A DNA stretch of 64,000 nucleotides, taken from Geosporobacter ferrireducens (lineage in GTDB: Bacteria > Bacillota > Clostridia > Peptostreptococcales > Thermotaleaceae). Positions 50,513 through 59,853 of the stretch are shown here, in pieces. The DNA is taken from the NCBI RefSeq assembly GCF_001750685.1, contig NZ_CP017269.1:4629416-4693415 (forward strand), given 5' to 3'. Positions within the stretch are counted from its first letter, which is position 1; every line of letters starts with the position of its first letter. A program made the position numbers and the translations under genes. The notes under the pieces are model-generated. The model worked only from the letters and a program-made list of their open reading frames with translations. It was not told where the DNA came from and searched no databases.

Positions 50513-53500
50513 TGAGACTATCGCATTTAGCCATAGGAAGGCCAGTCACAGTAATGATGATGGTTATAATGATTATTGTACTAGGTACAGTGTCTTTAAT
50601 GGGTCTTAATTTAGACTTTTTTCCAGACATAGCATTTCCTATGGCAGTTGTTATTACAAATTATGATGGAGTAGGTCCCCAGGAAATAGAAGCCATAATT
50701 ACAAAACCCCTAGAACAGGTTATGGGTACTGTAGACAATTTTAAGACAGTATCATCAACATCTGCAAATGGTCAATCCATGCTAATGGTAGAATTCACCC
50801 AGGGAACTAATATGGATTATGCAGCTTTACAAATGAGAGAAAAAGTAGATATGGTTAGGGGTATGTGGCCTGATGAGGTAACCAATCCAATGATTTTTCA
50901 GTACAATATGAGTATGATGCCAATAATACAACTGGGTATGTCCTATGGAGATGACCTGGCTGGTCTGAAATTATTGGCGGAAGATAAGGTAAAGGATCGT
51001 CTGGAGCGAATCAAGGGGGTCGCGGCAGTAGATATTTATGGGGGGCTAGAGGATGAAATCAAAATTAATATCATTCCCCATAAACTACAGGGCTATAACT
51101 TGTCACTAACCCAGGTATCCCAGGCTTTAAGGATGGAGAATCTTAATTCTCCAGGGGGCTTGCTTACAGAGGGTAAGTACCAATATACCATAAGAACCAC
51201 AGGAGAGTTTAAAAGTATAGATGAAATCCACAATTTACCCATTACAACGGCTGTAGGCATAATAAGATTGGAGGATATTGCAGAAATCAGTCAGGGCTAT
51301 AAGGACGCCTATGTTAATGCATATATGAATGGTGAGCCAACGGTTCTATTACAAATAAGAAAGCAGTCGGGCTTCAATACAGTAAGGGTCTCTAACAGTA
51401 TAAATGCAGAATTGAATAAAATTATAGAAGAACTGGATGCCGTTGAGTTCAAGACAATATTCGATCAGGCAGATTTCGTTAAGGAATCTTTAGGTAGTGT
51501 AGCCAAAAATGCTATAGTAGGTGGTATTCTTGCTATTCTTGTGCTTTTTATATTCCTGAAGAATATTAGAACAACTTTTATTGTTGGTGTAGCAATTCCC
51601 ATCTCAATAATAACAACCTTTATACTTATATATTTCAGTGGTATCACCTTAAATATGATGTCCCTTGGTGGGCTGGCATTGGGTATAGGTATGCTGGTAG
51701 ACAGTGCCATAGTGGTGCTTGAAAGTATATATAGGTATCGCGAAGAGGGATATAGTAGAATTGAGGCTGCCAGAGAAGGAAGCAGCGAGGTTGCAATGGC
51801 GGTAATTGCATCCACATTAACAACGGTAGCAGTATTTTTACCAATTGCTTTTATTAGGGATAATATAGCTATTGAAATGTTTCGAGAACTTGCCTTGACT
51901 GTTGCATATTCATTGCTGGCTTCCCTGATAATTTCCTTAACTTTGGTACCAATGCTGGCATCAAAGATATTGAAGATTGACCGTAATGTGGAATCGAAAA
52001 AGAAAACTCCTGCGGCTATTGTAGGTCGAAAATTCGATAAGATCATGAAAAGTGTTGAGCTTAGATATGAAAAGCTCCTTAATTGGTCCTTAAGACGTAG
52101 AAAAACAGTAATATTTGGGATACTAATATTGCTTGTACTAAGCGTTGTAATTACAGCATTGTTTATAGGTGCAGAATTTTTCCCAAATACAGATGAGGGA
52201 ATGTTTACTGCTAAGGTAGAATTACCAAAGGGATATTCCCTTGAGGAAACATCGAAAATTGCTACGGAAGTAGGTCAAAGGATTCAGGAATTTGATGAAT
52301 TAGAATATATTTTTGTTATAGAAGGTGATGAAGGTGAACTAAGTACAGCGATAATATATGCCTCCTTTGGTTCAAAATTAGATAGGGAAAAAGGAATTGA
52401 TCAATTACTTGATGAGGTCCGCATTAAGCTTCAGGGTATTGCCGGTGCTAAAATAAGCGTAGAAAAATTCTCTATGATGTCCATGGGTGCAGGTGGAAAA
52501 CCTATAACTATTAATATTACAGGGGATGATTTAGATACATTGGAAGATTTAGCAGCCAATGTCGTAGAGGAGATAAGCCTGATTCCAGGTACAAGGGAGG
52601 TTACATCTTCTATAGCAGAGACTGTACCCGAAGCACAGGTTAGTATTAATAGAGAAAAAGCATCCCAATATGGTATATCTACATACTCCTTGGCTGATAC
52701 GGTACAAACTGCAATCATGGGACAGACAGTAACAAGATACAAAGTAAATGGAGAAGAAATAGATGTTAGGGTAAGACTCCATGAAGGATGGAGAAATGAT
52801 TTAAGAGATTTGGACTACATAACAATTACTTCTCCTATGGGGCAGCAGATACCCCTGTATGAAATTGCATACATAACCTATGGCAATTCACCTGCAAGTA
52901 TTCATAGGAGTGATCAGATAAGACAGGTTACTGTTACAGGTGATATAAGTGGAAGGGATCAGCGTAGTATATTTGTTGATATCCAGAATAAAATAAATGA
53001 AATGAGTATTCCAAGTGGCTATCAAGTGAAATTAGGCGGAGAGAACGAAGATATGATTGAGGCGGCGAAGGCCTTTGGCCTGGCTCTGTTATTGGCTGTA
53101 TTACTGGTATACATAATTATGGCATCACAATTTGAATCATTACTACATCCATTTATCATTATGTTTACTGTGCCCCTAGCTTTTATCGGAATATCAATTG
53201 CAATGGCGGTTGCAAGAAAGCCCTTTAGTGTACCAGCCTTTACAGGGGTTATTATGCTGGCAGGTATCGTTGTAAATAATGGTATTGTACTGGTAGACTA
53301 TATTAATACCCTAAGGAAAAGGGGGATGGATAGGGCCGAAGCAATTTGTAAAGCTGGTCCAGTTAGATTAAGACCTATCCTGATGACCACCCTTACTACA
53401 GTACTTGGTCTGATACCCCTGGCACTGGGTATAGGTGAGGGTGCAGAACAGCAGGCTCCAATGGCCATAACAGTTATCGGAGGCTTAAGCTTCTCTACAT

Positions 53501-53607
53501 TATTGACCTTGGTGTTTATACCAGTTATATATACACTACTTGATGACTTTAGAAATTGGATGAAAAAGAAGGTAATTAGAAAGAAAAATACTACTATAAA
53601 TATTTAG
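50512..53607 (+). CDS. RND-family efflux pump (AcrB/MMPL type)
   Basis: 1031 aa with 12 membrane segments in the usual 1+5, 1+5 arrangement. TM4 carries GIGMLVDSAIVVLE, in which the Asp is the proton-relay residue. GGLALGIG and TALGLIPLALGIGEGAEQQAP-type segments are also typical. Exports drugs or lipids using the proton gradient. RND pumps with adaptors are found in some Clostridia, although no outer membrane is expected. Overlaps the adaptor stop by one base. Confidence 0.93.
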   Translation: MRLSHLAIGRPVTVMMMVIMIIVLGTVSLMGLNLDFFPDIAFPMAVVITNYDGVGPQEIEAIITKPLEQVMGTVDNFKTVSSTSANGQSMLMVEFTQGTNMDYAALQMREKVDMVRGMWPDEVTNPMIFQYNMSMMPIIQLGMSYGDDLAGLKLLAEDKVKDRLERIKGVAAVDIYGGLEDEIKINIIPHKLQGYNLSLTQVSQALRMENLNSPGGLLTEGKYQYTIRTTGEFKSIDEIHNLPITTAVGIIRLEDIAEISQGYKDAYVNAYMNGEPTVLLQIRKQSGFNTVRVSNSINAELNKIIEELDAVEFKTIFDQADFVKESLGSVAKNAIVGGILAILVLFIFLKNIRTTFIVGVAIPISIITTFILIYFSGITLNMMSLGGLALGIGMLVDSAIVVLESIYRYREEGYSRIEAAREGSSEVAMAVIASTLTTVAVFLPIAFIRDNIAIEMFRELALTVAYSLLASLIISLTLVPMLASKILKIDRNVESKKKTPAAIVGRKFDKIMKSVELRYEKLLNWSLRRRKTVIFGILILLVLSVVITALFIGAEFFPNTDEGMFTAKVELPKGYSLEETSKIATEVGQRIQEFDELEYIFVIEGDEGELSTAIIYASFGSKLDREKGIDQLLDEVRIKLQGIAGAKISVEKFSMMSMGAGGKPITINITGDDLDTLEDLAANVVEEISLIPGTREVTSSIAETVPEAQVSINREKASQYGISTYSLADTVQTAIMGQTVTRYKVNGEEIDVRVRLHEGWRNDLRDLDYITITSPMGQQIPLYEIAYITYGNSPASIHRSDQIRQVTVTGDISGRDQRSIFVDIQNKINEMSIPSGYQVKLGGENEDMIEAAKAFGLALLLAVLLVYIIMASQFESLLHPFIIMFTVPLAFIGISIAMAVARKPFSVPAFTGVIMLAGIVVNNGIVLVDYINTLRKRGMDRAEAICKAGPVRLRPILMTTLTTVLGLIPLALGIGEGAEQQAPMAITVIGGLSFSTLLTLVFIPVIYTLLDDFRNWMKKKVIRKKNTTINI

Positions 53608-53629
53608 AAATTAATTATTTTGACAAGAG

Positions 53630-53663
53630 AAATACCACCTTCATTATTTAGAGGGTGGTATTT
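53630..53663. terminator. Convergent terminator
   Basis: Perfect 10-bp stem (53630-53639 with 53654-53663) with T-rich and A-rich sides, between the RND pump and the convergent AraC gene. Confidence 0.6.
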
Positions 53664-53710
53664 TAATAACCTGTTACAGGAATTATTAAATTCGAAAGCT
53701 ATCAACACGT

Positions 53711-54580
53711 TTATTTCTTTATAACAGGAATCCAAATTTCACTTTTGTAGTTGGGAAGGCTGGTATCTTTACCCTCGTTCCACAATATTTCAGGTCCGCC
53801 GGTTAACTCATAGCCGGATGTAGGAAACCATTCGGAATAAATTCTTGCCCAGACATCCTGCAGCGCTTTAGGAAACTCCCCGATTGCTGTAAATACTGCC
53901 CAGGTACCTGCATCAACAGGTAAAACCTTCCATCGTTCGGAGACCGGCTTAGAAGTAGCAACACCAATGTACTGATCCAGTAGTGTTCCTTCTGCCCTGC
54001 CTTCCGTGAAATTGGCGGATACACACAATATACCTGTTGGCTCTACGTTGGAAAGCTGTTTCAGTTCTACGAAATCTTTTTCAGTCAGACTGGCCCACAT
54101 ATCATCCATTTGGGAATTTACATCTTCATAAATCAGTGTAATTTGTTTCTTAATGCCGACAATTTGAAAAGCTTCCTTTTCCACAATACGATATTCCATT
54201 TCATTTCCTCCTTTAATAATCAATTGGAAAGTCATTGCCGGGAATGCTTTTAAAACAACATCCCTCTTCCTGGCTGCCGTTGGAGTAACACCGTGTAATG
54301 CTTGAAATGCTCTTGTGAATGAATCTGGTGAATCATATCCGTATTTAAAGGCAAGATCAATGACTTTAACATTGTGGTTTTGAAGTTCCATAGCCGCCAA
54401 TGTAAGTCTTCTACGACGAATATATTCACCAAGCGTAAAGCCGGATAGGAATGAAAACATTCTCTTAAAATGATATTCTGAGCAACAGGCAATCCTCGCT
54501 ACTTTTTGAAAGTCAATTTCTCCGGCTAAATTTGCCTCAATATAGTTCATTGCAAGATTCATCTGTTTCAGTGTATCCAT
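53711..54580 (-). CDS. AraC regulator with GyrI-like effector domain
   Basis: 289 aa. Double HTH (about 8-105): [20 protein letters not shown] and [19 protein letters not shown]. The effector domain (about 125-289) contains the GyrI-like [17 protein letters not shown] and [19 protein letters not shown], and ends [10 protein letters not shown]. Ribosome binding site AAAGGAGG. Convergent with the RND pump genes; a role in drug response is plausible but not shown. Confidence 0.88.
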   Translation of the reverse strand: MDTLKQMNLAMNYIEANLAGEIDFQKVARIACCSEYHFKRMFSFLSGFTLGEYIRRRRLTLAAMELQNHNVKVIDLAFKYGYDSPDSFTRAFQALHGVTPTAARKRDVVLKAFPAMTFQLIIKGGNEMEYRIVEKEAFQIVGIKKQITLIYEDVNSQMDDMWASLTEKDFVELKQLSNVEPTGILCVSANFTEGRAEGTLLDQYIGVATSKPVSERWKVLPVDAGTWAVFTAIGEFPKALQDVWARIYSEWFPTSGYELTGGPEILWNEGKDTSLPNYKSEIWIPVIKK

Positions 54581-54875
54581 ACCTACGACCTCCTTTCATC
54601 TGAATTGTACCAAAAATAAAGCAGATATACCCGACATTATTGGTGCCGGTTTTGCATGGTGTTGGATTTGAAATGGACGGTTAGATATTCATAAATATTA
54701 TATCGTAATATGGAGATAAGCTGTAATGATTATGCAAATATAAACGAAGGCATTGACCATAATTTGATAGTATATTTCATGTCTCCTCCTTGTTGGTTAT
54801 GTGAAAATGAATGAACAATTCGAGGTAAGTATCATATAGTATTAATAATCTTGGAAAATATATGTGGAGGGAGAA
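54581..54875. other. Intergenic region
   Basis: About 295 bp with no coding sign. It must hold promoters for the AraC gene (minus) and the phosphatase (plus). No clear dyad or riboswitch. Confidence 0.35.
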
Positions 54876-55427
54876 ATGAAATTGAATAGTTCGTTACTGG
54901 ATTTACTTAGAGGAGGTGGGTATATACTGTATGTTAGACATGGAGAAGCAACAGTGGGGGTAGATCAACCCTATTTAAATTTTCAGTACTGTTTTACGCA
55001 AAGGAATCTTTCTGAATTGGGAAGAAGACAAGCAATTTACTATGGGGAAATTCTGCGTAATTTACGGATTCCTATTGGTTATCCCATCCTAACCAGTCCT
55101 TTTTGCAGAACTATAGAAACAGCACAACTAGCCTTCGGAAGAGAAAATGTCCAAATCGATCCCTTTTGGATTGAAATTTATCGGTTAAGTGGATATTTAT
55201 CCGGTGGAGAACAAAGAAGAATATTGGATATTTTTCGGTCAAGGTTAGAAATCAAACTGCCTCTGGGAAGTAATCGGGTTATTATTGCGCACAGTTTTCC
55301 AGATGGAATTGGTTTGGGTCAAATTCCAAACATGGGAACAGTTGTTGTCAATCCGCGGGGGCAGGGAAATGGTTTTGAAATCGTTCATAGATTATCCTTA
55401 GCAGATTTTGCGAGTTTGTTAAGTTAG
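54876..55427 (+). CDS. Histidine phosphatase superfamily protein
   Basis: 183 aa from the ATG at 54876 (SD GGAGGGAG). The branch-1 motif is YVRHGEATVG with the phospho-His; Arg in TSPFCRTIETAQLAFG and the later His in IIAHSFPDGIG complete the site. The substrate is unknown (phospho-sugar, lipid pyrophosphate or protein). Confidence 0.85.
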   Translation: MKLNSSLLDLLRGGGYILYVRHGEATVGVDQPYLNFQYCFTQRNLSELGRRQAIYYGEILRNLRIPIGYPILTSPFCRTIETAQLAFGRENVQIDPFWIEIYRLSGYLSGGEQRRILDIFRSRLEIKLPLGSNRVIIAHSFPDGIGLGQIPNMGTVVVNPRGQGNGFEIVHRLSLADFASLLS

Positions 55428-55598
55428 TTTAAAGGGGGAGAGGATTGAAAATGCTTGTTTTATCATAAAAAAACCATTATTTTAATGCTGTGCAAATTTC
55501 ATAACTATGCAATTTCCTTTAATTGTAGTATTCTTAAATTAAAGGAAAAGCAGGTTCATTAGATTTCTCAATCACACATCTAAATAAGGAGTGATAAT

Positions 55599-55961
55599 AT
55601 GAAATTTTGCTGGTGTACAATTGCTGTTAGGAATATGGAAGAGTCTTTAAAGTTTTACCAGGAAATTGTAGGACTTTCCATCAATAGAAGATTTATGACA
55701 GGACCGGGAAGTGAGATTGCGTTTTTAGGAGATGGAGAAACAAAGATAGAACTTATACATAATGAAGGAAATGAATCGGTAAATATCGGACACGATATTT
55801 CCATAGGGTTTGAAGTAAATTCAGTTGATGAAAGGATCAAGTTTATAAAGGAAAAAGGACTTGACCTAGAAAGCGGGCCTTTCCAGCCGAATCCACATGT
55901 CAAATTTTTCTTCGTGAAAGATCCTAATGGAGTCAGAGTACAATTTGTAGAAAACTTATAA
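55599..55961 (+). CDS. VOC/glyoxalase family protein
   Basis: 120 aa, a single vicinal-oxygen-chelate domain: NMEESLKFYQEIVGLSI at the N terminus, then IELIHNE and FFVKDPNGVRVQFVE. Metal-binding positions resemble lactoylglutathione lyase-like or drug-binding members. SD AAGGAGTG. Single gene ending at a terminator. Confidence 0.87.
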   Translation: MKFCWCTIAVRNMEESLKFYQEIVGLSINRRFMTGPGSEIAFLGDGETKIELIHNEGNESVNIGHDISIGFEVNSVDERIKFIKEKGLDLESGPFQPNPHVKFFFVKDPNGVRVQFVENL

Positions 55962-55977
55962 TTCTATATATTTAAAG

Positions 55978-55997
55978 CACTTTCACTTTTGAAGGTG
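55978..55997 (+). terminator. Terminator after the VOC gene
   Basis: Eight-base-pair stem (55978-55985 with 55990-55997, one G-U pair), followed by seven or more T residues. Confidence 0.7.
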
Positions 55998-56060
55998 TTT
56001 TTTTGTGTGGCAAAATGAGCTATAATAAGTTAGCCTGGTTTATGGGCAGTATTCTAGTAA

Positions 56061-56109
56061 TAGTTGACTTATCAACTAAAATTGTTTATAATAGTTGATA
56101 AGTCAACTA
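56061..56109 (+). promoter_or_regulatory. Promoter with two palindromic MarR operators
   Basis: TTGACT (56064-56069), 17-bp spacer, TATAAT (56087-56092). Two 18-bp perfect palindromes with TAGTTGA/TCAACTA arms, 56061-56078 and 56092-56109, cover the -35 box and the transcription start. The second has the central four bases reversed and complemented. Confidence 0.85.
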
Positions 56110-56123
56110 AGGAGGGGAGAACT

Positions 56124-56564
56124 TTGGAAAAGTCAATTGGACGGTTTGTATCAATCTTGTACCGGCAATCACAGATATACTTTAACTATATTTTAAAGGA
56201 ATTTGACATCACCTCGGCGGAGTATTCCTTACTGCTTTATCTATATAGAAAAGATGGAATAACCCAAGACGATTTGTCTGTCTATTTATATATAGACAAA
56301 TCGGCGATAGCCCGAGCGGTAAAATCACTGGAGCAGAAGGGCTATGTGATCAGGGATAAGGATGATGCGGATAAACGATTTAATAGAGTTTATCTCTCGG
56401 ATAAGGCGAAGCTTTTTAAGGATGAGATAAGGGAAAGGGTCTGGACATGGAGCGAATTCCTGACAGAGGACTTAGATGGAGAAACTGTTGAGATGGTTTT
56501 ATCCGTGCTTGAAAAAATGGTGAATAAAGTTGCCTGTACCAATTTTAAAAAAGGAATGGAGTAG
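56124..56564 (+). CDS. MarR-family regulator of the MATE pump
   Basis: 146 aa from a TTG at 56124 with GGAGGGG 6 nt upstream. Any longer frame would start inside the operator. HTH-wing: ITQDDLSVYLYIDKSAIARAVKSLEQKGYV and DKDDADKRFNRVYLS, with the conserved D-x-R wing. Cotranscribed with the MATE gene (7-nt gap); the two operators at 56061 and 56092 mean it very likely represses the operon until a drug binds. Confidence 0.92.
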   Translation: MEKSIGRFVSILYRQSQIYFNYILKEFDITSAEYSLLLYLYRKDGITQDDLSVYLYIDKSAIARAVKSLEQKGYVIRDKDDADKRFNRVYLSDKAKLFKDEIRERVWTWSEFLTEDLDGETVEMVLSVLEKMVNKVACTNFKKGME

Positions 56565-56571
56565 TTGAGAT

Positions 56572-57954
56572 ATGGAATATGTAAATCCATTGGGAGAAGA
56601 AAAAATATCAAAGCTCTTGGTGAAATTTTCGGTGCCTGCCATTGTGGGGATGATGGTCAATGCTTTATATAATATCGTGGATAGGATTTTTATCGGGAAT
56701 AGCAGCGATTTAGGTTCATATGGTTTAGCAGGAATCACTATAGCTTTTCCAATTATGATCATACTTTTGGCAATTGGTATTTTATTCGGTGTAGGTGGAG
56801 CAACTTTATTCTCCATACGCCTAGGCGAAAAACAGCAGGAAAGCGCAGAAAACGTCATGGGCAATGCCTTTGTTCTATTGGTTATAGCAGGTTTTATGTT
56901 CATGCTGCTAGGGCAGATTTTTTTAAAGCCTATATTATCATTGTTCGGGGCCAGTGAAGCTGTGCTGCCTTATTCCATGGAATACATGAGAGTGATTTTC
57001 TTTGGGGCAGTTTTTCAGGTAGTGAGTATGGGGATGAATAATTTTATACGTGCCGACGGTAACCCTAAAATAGCAATGATGACCATGTTTTTAGGTGCAG
57101 GTATAAATACATTGTTGGACCCGTTATTTATTTATGTTTTCAGAATGGGTATGACCGGTGCAGCGCTTGCTACCATTTTGGCACAGGCAATTTCAGCTAC
57201 TTGGGTAGTAACATACTTCATAGGTAAACGCAGCAGAAATAAGCTCAGACCTAAATATATGAAACTAAAATATGATATTGTAATTAAAATAACTACTTTG
57301 GGGCTTCCGGGATTTTCGATGCAGCTTGCCAACAGCCTCTTAAACATGGTACTTAATAAGAGTTTACTTATTTACGGCGGGGACATAGCCGTATCAGGAA
57401 TGGGTGTAATAAATAGTATTCAAACGATACTTTTAATGCCTATAACCGGGTTAAACCAGGGGGTTCAGCCAATCATCAGCTTTAATTATGGCGCCGGAAA
57501 ATATAACAGGGTAAAAACTGCCATAAAGCTTGCGATTAAGGTGGCTACGATGATTGTGTTGTGTGGTTATATTATTACAAGATTGTTCCCTGAACAGATG
57601 ATAGCAATGTTCAACCAAGAAACGGATTTGTTGGAATTTGGAAGTTATGCGCTGGTACACTGGTTCTTATGCTTGCCTGTTATTGGTTTTCAGATTATTT
57701 CTGCGAACTTTTTTCAAGCTATTGGCAGACCTAAATCCTCTATGTTTTTAATCCTTTCAAGACAGATAATACTGCTTATCCCGGCACTGATCATATTTCC
57801 AAAATTCTGGGGTATCAGTGGTCTGCTGCATGCGGCACCCTTCGCAGATTTCTTCTCAGCCTTGCTAACGGGTATTTGGTTTTATAACGGTATTAAAAAT
57901 CTGGAGGAAGTGAAACCTGAGGGCAGGGCTAATGTGTCCAACACCCTTGTATAG
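56572..57954 (+). CDS. MATE family multidrug efflux transporter
   Basis: 460 aa, 12 membrane segments in two related halves: VPAIVGMMVNALYNIVDRIFIG opens the first, LPGFSMQLANSLLNMVLNKS the second. GLNQGVQPIISFNYGAG is the typical MATE loop. Uses a sodium or proton gradient to export cationic compounds. Second gene of the MarR operon and followed by a strong terminator. Confidence 0.93.
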   Translation: MEYVNPLGEEKISKLLVKFSVPAIVGMMVNALYNIVDRIFIGNSSDLGSYGLAGITIAFPIMIILLAIGILFGVGGATLFSIRLGEKQQESAENVMGNAFVLLVIAGFMFMLLGQIFLKPILSLFGASEAVLPYSMEYMRVIFFGAVFQVVSMGMNNFIRADGNPKIAMMTMFLGAGINTLLDPLFIYVFRMGMTGAALATILAQAISATWVVTYFIGKRSRNKLRPKYMKLKYDIVIKITTLGLPGFSMQLANSLLNMVLNKSLLIYGGDIAVSGMGVINSIQTILLMPITGLNQGVQPIISFNYGAGKYNRVKTAIKLAIKVATMIVLCGYIITRLFPEQMIAMFNQETDLLEFGSYALVHWFLCLPVIGFQIISANFFQAIGRPKSSMFLILSRQIILLIPALIIFPKFWGISGLLHAAPFADFFSALLTGIWFYNGIKNLEEVKPEGRANVSNTLV

Positions 57955-57958
57955 ACGG

Positions 57959-58004
57959 AACAAGGTTAAAATTTGTTATTGAAACAACAAATTTTAACCT
58001 TGTT
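57959..58004 (+). terminator. Terminator of the MarR-MATE operon
   Basis: Perfect 19-bp inverted repeat (57959-57977 with 57986-58004), eight-base loop, followed by a T run. Confidence 0.85.
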
Positions 58005-58078
58005 TTTTTCTATAATTATATTTAGCAGATATGTGATAGAATCTATTTATATGAAGATACGCAAAAGGAGTGATTACA

Positions 58079-59728
58079 ATGAATAGTTATATGTCAAATA
58101 TTATAAATGAAATGAGAAGAACTACATCCGTACAGGATCAGCACAGTTTAACTGTAGAGGAAGCGTTAAATTTGGCAGCGTTTAATGGATGTAAGATTTT
58201 AGGCGGGAGGTCGGGCCTGCAAAACCGTTGCAAGCATATAACTATTTTAGAAACTCCTGAGGGGATTGGCTGGCTGACTGGCGGAGAGTTTTTACTAACA
58301 GCTGGATATGCTTTCAAAGATAGGGAGGATAAAAAAAAGAGTATGATTTTAGATGCATATAGGAGAGGTGTATCCGCTGTTGCTGTTAAAAAGGATAGAT
58401 ACTTTGGAGAGATCAGTGTGAAACTGATAGAAGATGCCAATAAATATGGAATACCTCTTATAGAAATTCCCTATAATGTTGTTTATACTGAAACAATATC
58501 TAGTTTCTACGATATGCTATTTTATAGAAAGAATGAATATATTCTTAGCCTCAATAATATTTATGAAAAGTTACTGGATCTTTCCTTTGAAAACAAGGAT
58601 ATTGATGGGATAATAAATTCTTTATCAAATTTATCCAACGCCAATGTATTCTTATTTGATAGATATCTAAACCAAATTACTTATAATATCATTGACGCTT
58701 CAAGCTATAATAAATTATCCTATAAGTCTCCTTTTAATAAGAAGAGTGCACCTGTTATAAAAGACATTAAGAACTATTGTGTGAATCAGGAAGCGAATGG
58801 TGCTTATATAAGTGTTTATCCAATAATGCGTGGAAACAGGCCAATCGCATATATGTATATCGTAAATAATACTGCTCTCGATAAGCTTGCTCAAAGTTCC
58901 ATAGAGTATGGGATATCCATTCTCACTATGAAGCTTGACATAAATCATGCTAGAAGTTTTAGCCAAGCTGGTCTTAATAAAACTTTGGTGGAAATTATGT
59001 TAAACAATAAAGAACTCCCTGAGGAGTTTTACGAAAATGTTGAAAAAGATCTTGGCTGGAATGCGGAGGGTTCTATTGTTGGGTTATGCATCAAGATTCA
59101 TGTGAAAAAAAATATTGATATGGATAGCTGTAAAAACAGTGTTTATAGTGTTTTAAATAACATTTTAGGAACGAGTAATTATTTATCTAAAGATAAGAAA
59201 AGTGAAGTCTTTGTATTTTTAAAGATAGATATTCCCTATTATCTGGAAGAAATAATCTCTGAAATACTGGAGGGGCTGAAAGCTTATGAGGATATTTACC
59301 TGGTGTCATTGGGTGTATCAAATACCTATAACAGTATTAAAAGCATAGAAAAGATGTATGATGAATCCTATTTAGCTGCATTGTTTAGTCACCATGACAG
59401 TATTTATTTTAGTTCACTTGACACAATAAAACTACTCTATCCTTTGAAGGATGATAATGAGATTCATGAATATTATAATAGGACGATTAAAAAAATAGAA
59501 AAATACGATGAAGCGCATGGTACTAATTTGATGGAGACCATGGAGTGTTATTTTAGATATAATTTGAATAAAAAGACAGCGGCTGATAAATTGTTCATTC
59601 ATGTGGAGACGCTAAGATATAGATTAAGCCGTATAGAGGAAATTACAGGGTATTCAATAAATGAGACAGAGGGAATATTTGCTTTGCAAATGGGGTTAAA
59701 ATTAAAGAATCTGATAAAAATAAAATAG
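58079..59728 (+). CDS. PucR/CdaR-family transcriptional regulator
   Basis: 549 aa from the ATG at 58079 (AAAGGAG 9 nt upstream). N-terminal PucR sensor domain (about 20-140: GCKILGGRSGLQNRCKHITIL), a central region with a degenerate GGDEF-like/CdaR segment (about 300-440), and a C-terminal PucR HTH (about 485-545: NKKTAADKLFIHVETLRYRLSRI). PucR regulators control purine, hydantoin or amino-acid catabolism. It heads the catabolic cluster at 59.8-64 kb on the same strand and likely activates it. Confidence 0.9.
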   Translation: MNSYMSNIINEMRRTTSVQDQHSLTVEEALNLAAFNGCKILGGRSGLQNRCKHITILETPEGIGWLTGGEFLLTAGYAFKDREDKKKSMILDAYRRGVSAVAVKKDRYFGEISVKLIEDANKYGIPLIEIPYNVVYTETISSFYDMLFYRKNEYILSLNNIYEKLLDLSFENKDIDGIINSLSNLSNANVFLFDRYLNQITYNIIDASSYNKLSYKSPFNKKSAPVIKDIKNYCVNQEANGAYISVYPIMRGNRPIAYMYIVNNTALDKLAQSSIEYGISILTMKLDINHARSFSQAGLNKTLVEIMLNNKELPEEFYENVEKDLGWNAEGSIVGLCIKIHVKKNIDMDSCKNSVYSVLNNILGTSNYLSKDKKSEVFVFLKIDIPYYLEEIISEILEGLKAYEDIYLVSLGVSNTYNSIKSIEKMYDESYLAALFSHHDSIYFSSLDTIKLLYPLKDDNEIHEYYNRTIKKIEKYDEAHGTNLMETMECYFRYNLNKKTAADKLFIHVETLRYRLSRIEEITGYSINETEGIFALQMGLKLKNLIKIK

Positions 59729-59730
59729 TA

Positions 59731-59774
59731 ATAAGGCCTATGCTTATGGGAAGTCATAAAAGTATAGGCCTTAT
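59731..59774 (+). terminator. Terminator of the PucR gene
   Basis: Fifteen-base-pair stem (59731-59745 with 59760-59774, one G-U pair) and a TTTTTAT tail. Confidence 0.75.
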
Positions 59775-59853
59775 TTTTATGCTTTAGTAGAATTGTTCTA
59801 TATATTCTGACTTGATATAATATTCCCTAAATAATTGTAAAGGAGGATATAGC

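Noticed and set aside
56061-56109. Interpretation of the inverted repeats as a terminator
   Set aside because: The repeats contain the -35 box and flank a TATAAT at 17-bp spacing; no T tract follows.
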